Shown: piece by piece, positions 15,204 to 16,600 of the stretch
How positions within the stretch are numbered: position 1 is the stretch's first letter
Layout of the letters: each line of letters opens with the position of its first letter
DNA from: JBGPHT01 sp041484525
Lineage (GTDB): Bacteria > Acidobacteriota > Terriglobia > Bryobacterales > Bryobacteraceae
NCBI GenBank assembly: GCA_041484525.1
Contig: JBGPHT010000169.1
Coordinates: 1-16,600, forward strand
DNA: 16,600 bases
Reading direction: 5' to 3'
Position numbers and translations under genes: made by a program
Notes under the pieces: generated by a model
What the model was told of the DNA's origin: nothing
Database searches by the model: none
Seen by the model: the letters and a program-made list of their open reading frames with translations, nothing else

Positions 15204-15209
15204 GCGCTG

Positions 15210-16379
15210 TCAGTTTAACCCGTCTGCCGAATTCTCGCCCGCCCGCAACGCCCGCACGCTCTTGTCCACCGGCTCCAGCTCGGGAATTTCGACACCCATC
15301 GGAGCCGTTTTCAAATCCTCGAACCGGCGCGCGCTCACCATCACCCGGCTCTCGAACGAACCCACCGCGCCGTTGTACGCCTCCACGGCTTTTTCGAGAC
15401 CTCGTCCCACTTTGTTCCAGTGGTCCGCCATGTCGGAGAGCCTTTTGAAAAGCTCCTTCCCCAGCGCGCTGATCTCGGCCGCGTTCTGCGCCAGCTTCTC
15501 CTGCCGCCAGCCGTACGCCACCGCGCGCAGCAGCGCGATCAGAGTGGTCGGAGTAGCGAGGATGACGTTTTGCCCGGCGCCGCCCTCGATCAGCGACGGA
15601 TCGCTTTCGAGCGCCGCGCTGAAGAAGCACTCGCCCGGCAGAAACAGCACGGCGAATTCCGGAGCCTGGTCGAACTGCTCCCAGTAGGATTTTCGGCCCA
15701 GCGCGGCGATGTGGACGCGCACCTGCCGCGCGTGGTCGGCCAGATGCGCCTTCCGCGTGGGCTCGTCGGGCGCCTCCATGGCGCGCAGGTAGGCTTCGAG
15801 CGGGGTCTTGGCGTCCACCACGATCGTCTTCCCGGCCGGAAGGTACACTAGCAGGTCCGGCCGCTGCCGGCCATCCTCGGAAGTGAGCGTGGTCTGCGCC
15901 TGGAAATCGCAGTGGTCGAGCATGCCCGCCATCTCCACCACGCGCCGCAACTGGATCTCGCCCCAGTGCCCGCGCACGCTCGGTGTGCGCAGCGCTGTCA
16001 CCAGCTTCCCGGTTTCATTGCGAAGCTGCGTCTGGGTTTCGAGCAGGCTGCGGACCTGCTCGGTGAGCGCCGCATAAGCACCCACGCGCGCCTTTTCGAG
16101 ATCCTGGATCTTGGAATCGACCTTATCGAGCGACGCCTTCACTGGCGTCACGATCTCCGCGATCGCCTGCTGCCGCATCGCGAGATCGCCGCGCGCCGCT
16201 TCCTGTGTCTGCGCCAGCGTGGCCTTGGCCAGTTCCAGAAAAGTCTGGTTGTTGCGCGCCAAGGCGTCCGCCGAAAGCGCCTGGAAGCTCCGCTCCGTCT
16301 CCTGTTTCCGCCAACGGAGCACCAGCCAGGCGAGCGCAAAACCGGCAATAAAACAGATTACCGGGAGAATGTTCTGCAT
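15210..16379 (-). CDS. rmuC: DNA recombination protein RmuC
   Basis: The 389-aa product has a short N-terminal membrane helix (residues about 4-22), a long coiled coil at roughly 25-125, and the RmuC nuclease-like domain with RGHWGEIQLRRVVEMAGM, DLLVYLPAGKTIVVDAKTPLEAY, AVLFLPGECFFSAAL and ILATPTTLIALLRAVAYGWRQE. RmuC limits inversions at short inverted repeats in E. coli, and its domain is PD-(D/E)XK-like. Length and order are normal for the family. The ATG at 16379 has AGGAG only 2 nt away and an extended -10 upstream, so initiation is likely leaderless. A Uma2-like gene follows in the same operon. Confidence 0.95.
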   Translation of the reverse strand: MQNILPVICFIAGFALAWLVLRWRKQETERSFQALSADALARNNQTFLELAKATLAQTQEAARGDLAMRQQAIAEIVTPVKASLDKVDSKIQDLEKARVGAYAALTEQVRSLLETQTQLRNETGKLVTALRTPSVRGHWGEIQLRRVVEMAGMLDHCDFQAQTTLTSEDGRQRPDLLVYLPAGKTIVVDAKTPLEAYLRAMEAPDEPTRKAHLADHARQVRVHIAALGRKSYWEQFDQAPEFAVLFLPGECFFSAALESDPSLIEGGAGQNVILATPTTLIALLRAVAYGWRQEKLAQNAAEISALGKELFKRLSDMADHWNKVGRGLEKAVEAYNGAVGSFESRVMVSARRFEDLKTAPMGVEIPELEPVDKSVRALRAGENSADGLN

Positions 16380-16386
16380 TGCTCCT

Positions 16387-16395
16387 ATTATCGCA
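16387..16395 (-). promoter_or_regulatory. Extended -10 element for rmuC
   Basis: On the minus strand TGC-GATAAT ends 7 nt before the rmuC ATG. This is the same geometry as before larB, the DUF6282-like gene and the sigma factor. Confidence 0.45.
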
Positions 16396-16422
16396 GGCCG
16401 AAAAAGTCATTGAAGCCGCTGA

Positions 16423-16446
16423 TGGCCACGGATGAACACAGATAAG
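16423..16446. repeat. Fragment resembling a widespread dispersed intergenic motif
   Basis: The stretch TGGCCACGGATGAACACAGA and the few bases after it match the type of sequence (a chain of 'CCACGGATGAACAC' like words) that I recall recurring between genes in many environmental bacterial genomes. Only one copy is in the window. The surrounding 16380-16514 is AT-richer than its neighbours and otherwise contains no feature I can support besides the rmuC promoter. Confidence 0.35.
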
Positions 16447-16514
16447 CAGATCTTCTGTTTTTAGCCATCCGTACTACTAACCGTTCGTTTCTTTGTTTTT
16501 AGCACAGAATTTTG

Positions 16515-16600
16515 TCAAGCTGCCTTCTTCATCAACTGTTTAGCGGTTGCCTGACGGGCGATGAGGAAGGCCGTCAGGAGGACGCGGCCGGTTTCGCTGA
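16515..16600 (-). CDS. 3' end of an unrecognised gene (partial at window edge)
   Basis: On the minus strand one frame is open from the window edge to a TGA at 16517-16515. It encodes 27 residues, with SETGRVLLTAFLIARQA near the edge and KQLMKKAA at the end, which looks like a helical protein C-terminus. Too short to identify. A plus-strand frame from the ATG at 16561 is also open, so direction is not certain. Confidence 0.4.
   Translation of the reverse strand, partial: SETGRVLLTAFLIARQATAKQLMKKAA

Overview
This is high-GC bacterial chromosomal DNA, densely coded with many 1-14 nt gene overlaps. I infer an Acidobacteriota genome, most like the Bryobacterales/Solibacter group. The grounds are the combination of an ECF sigma factor next to a Ser/Thr kinase, a Tat-exported sugar-acid dehydratase, a PEP-CTERM protein, several amidohydrolases, a Uma2-family protein and many soil-type catabolic genes. 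No rRNA, tRNA, CRISPR array or insertion sequence was seen.

Left block (134-2625, minus strand): a Tat-signal enolase-superfamily dehydratase (ManD/RspA type) is followed, with a GTGA stop/start overlap, by an M20 amidohydrolase/peptidase.

Signalling block (2701-6033, plus): an ECF-type sigma factor and a compact membrane-anchored Ser/Thr kinase are joined by a 125-bp unit present four times in tandem. The first copy is the 3' end of the sigma gene. Each of the next three copies makes a complete 42-codon ORF that begins on an ATGA overlap with the previous stop codon, so sigma, three mini-ORFs and kinase form one unbroken chain of stop/start overlaps. A small membrane protein, a VOC-fold protein and a helical repeat protein follow. 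This block is the most unusual part of the window.

Catabolic block (6079-11744, plus): an exported DUF6282-like metal hydrolase, an enoyl-CoA hydratase, an APC transporter and an ACMSD-type amidohydrolase overlap one another. A 40-bp perfect inverted repeat starts inside the last codons of the amidohydrolase. Beyond it lie a cupin with its own promoter and a Gfo/Idh/MocA oxidoreductase. The set suggests uptake and breakdown of an organic acid or aromatic-type compound; the substrate is not evident.

Right block (11731-16600): an orphan larB (nickel-pincer cofactor synthesis) converges on the oxidoreductase. After it come a PilZ protein, a second cupin, an 88-aa unknown protein, a PEP-CTERM exported protein broken by one frameshift, a Uma2-family nuclease-like protein, rmuC, a short dispersed-repeat-like motif and the 3' end of an unrecognised gene.

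Several genes carry an extended -10 (TGn-TAnnnT-like) only 6-8 nt before the start codon with no convincing Shine-Dalgarno, which suggests leaderless transcripts.
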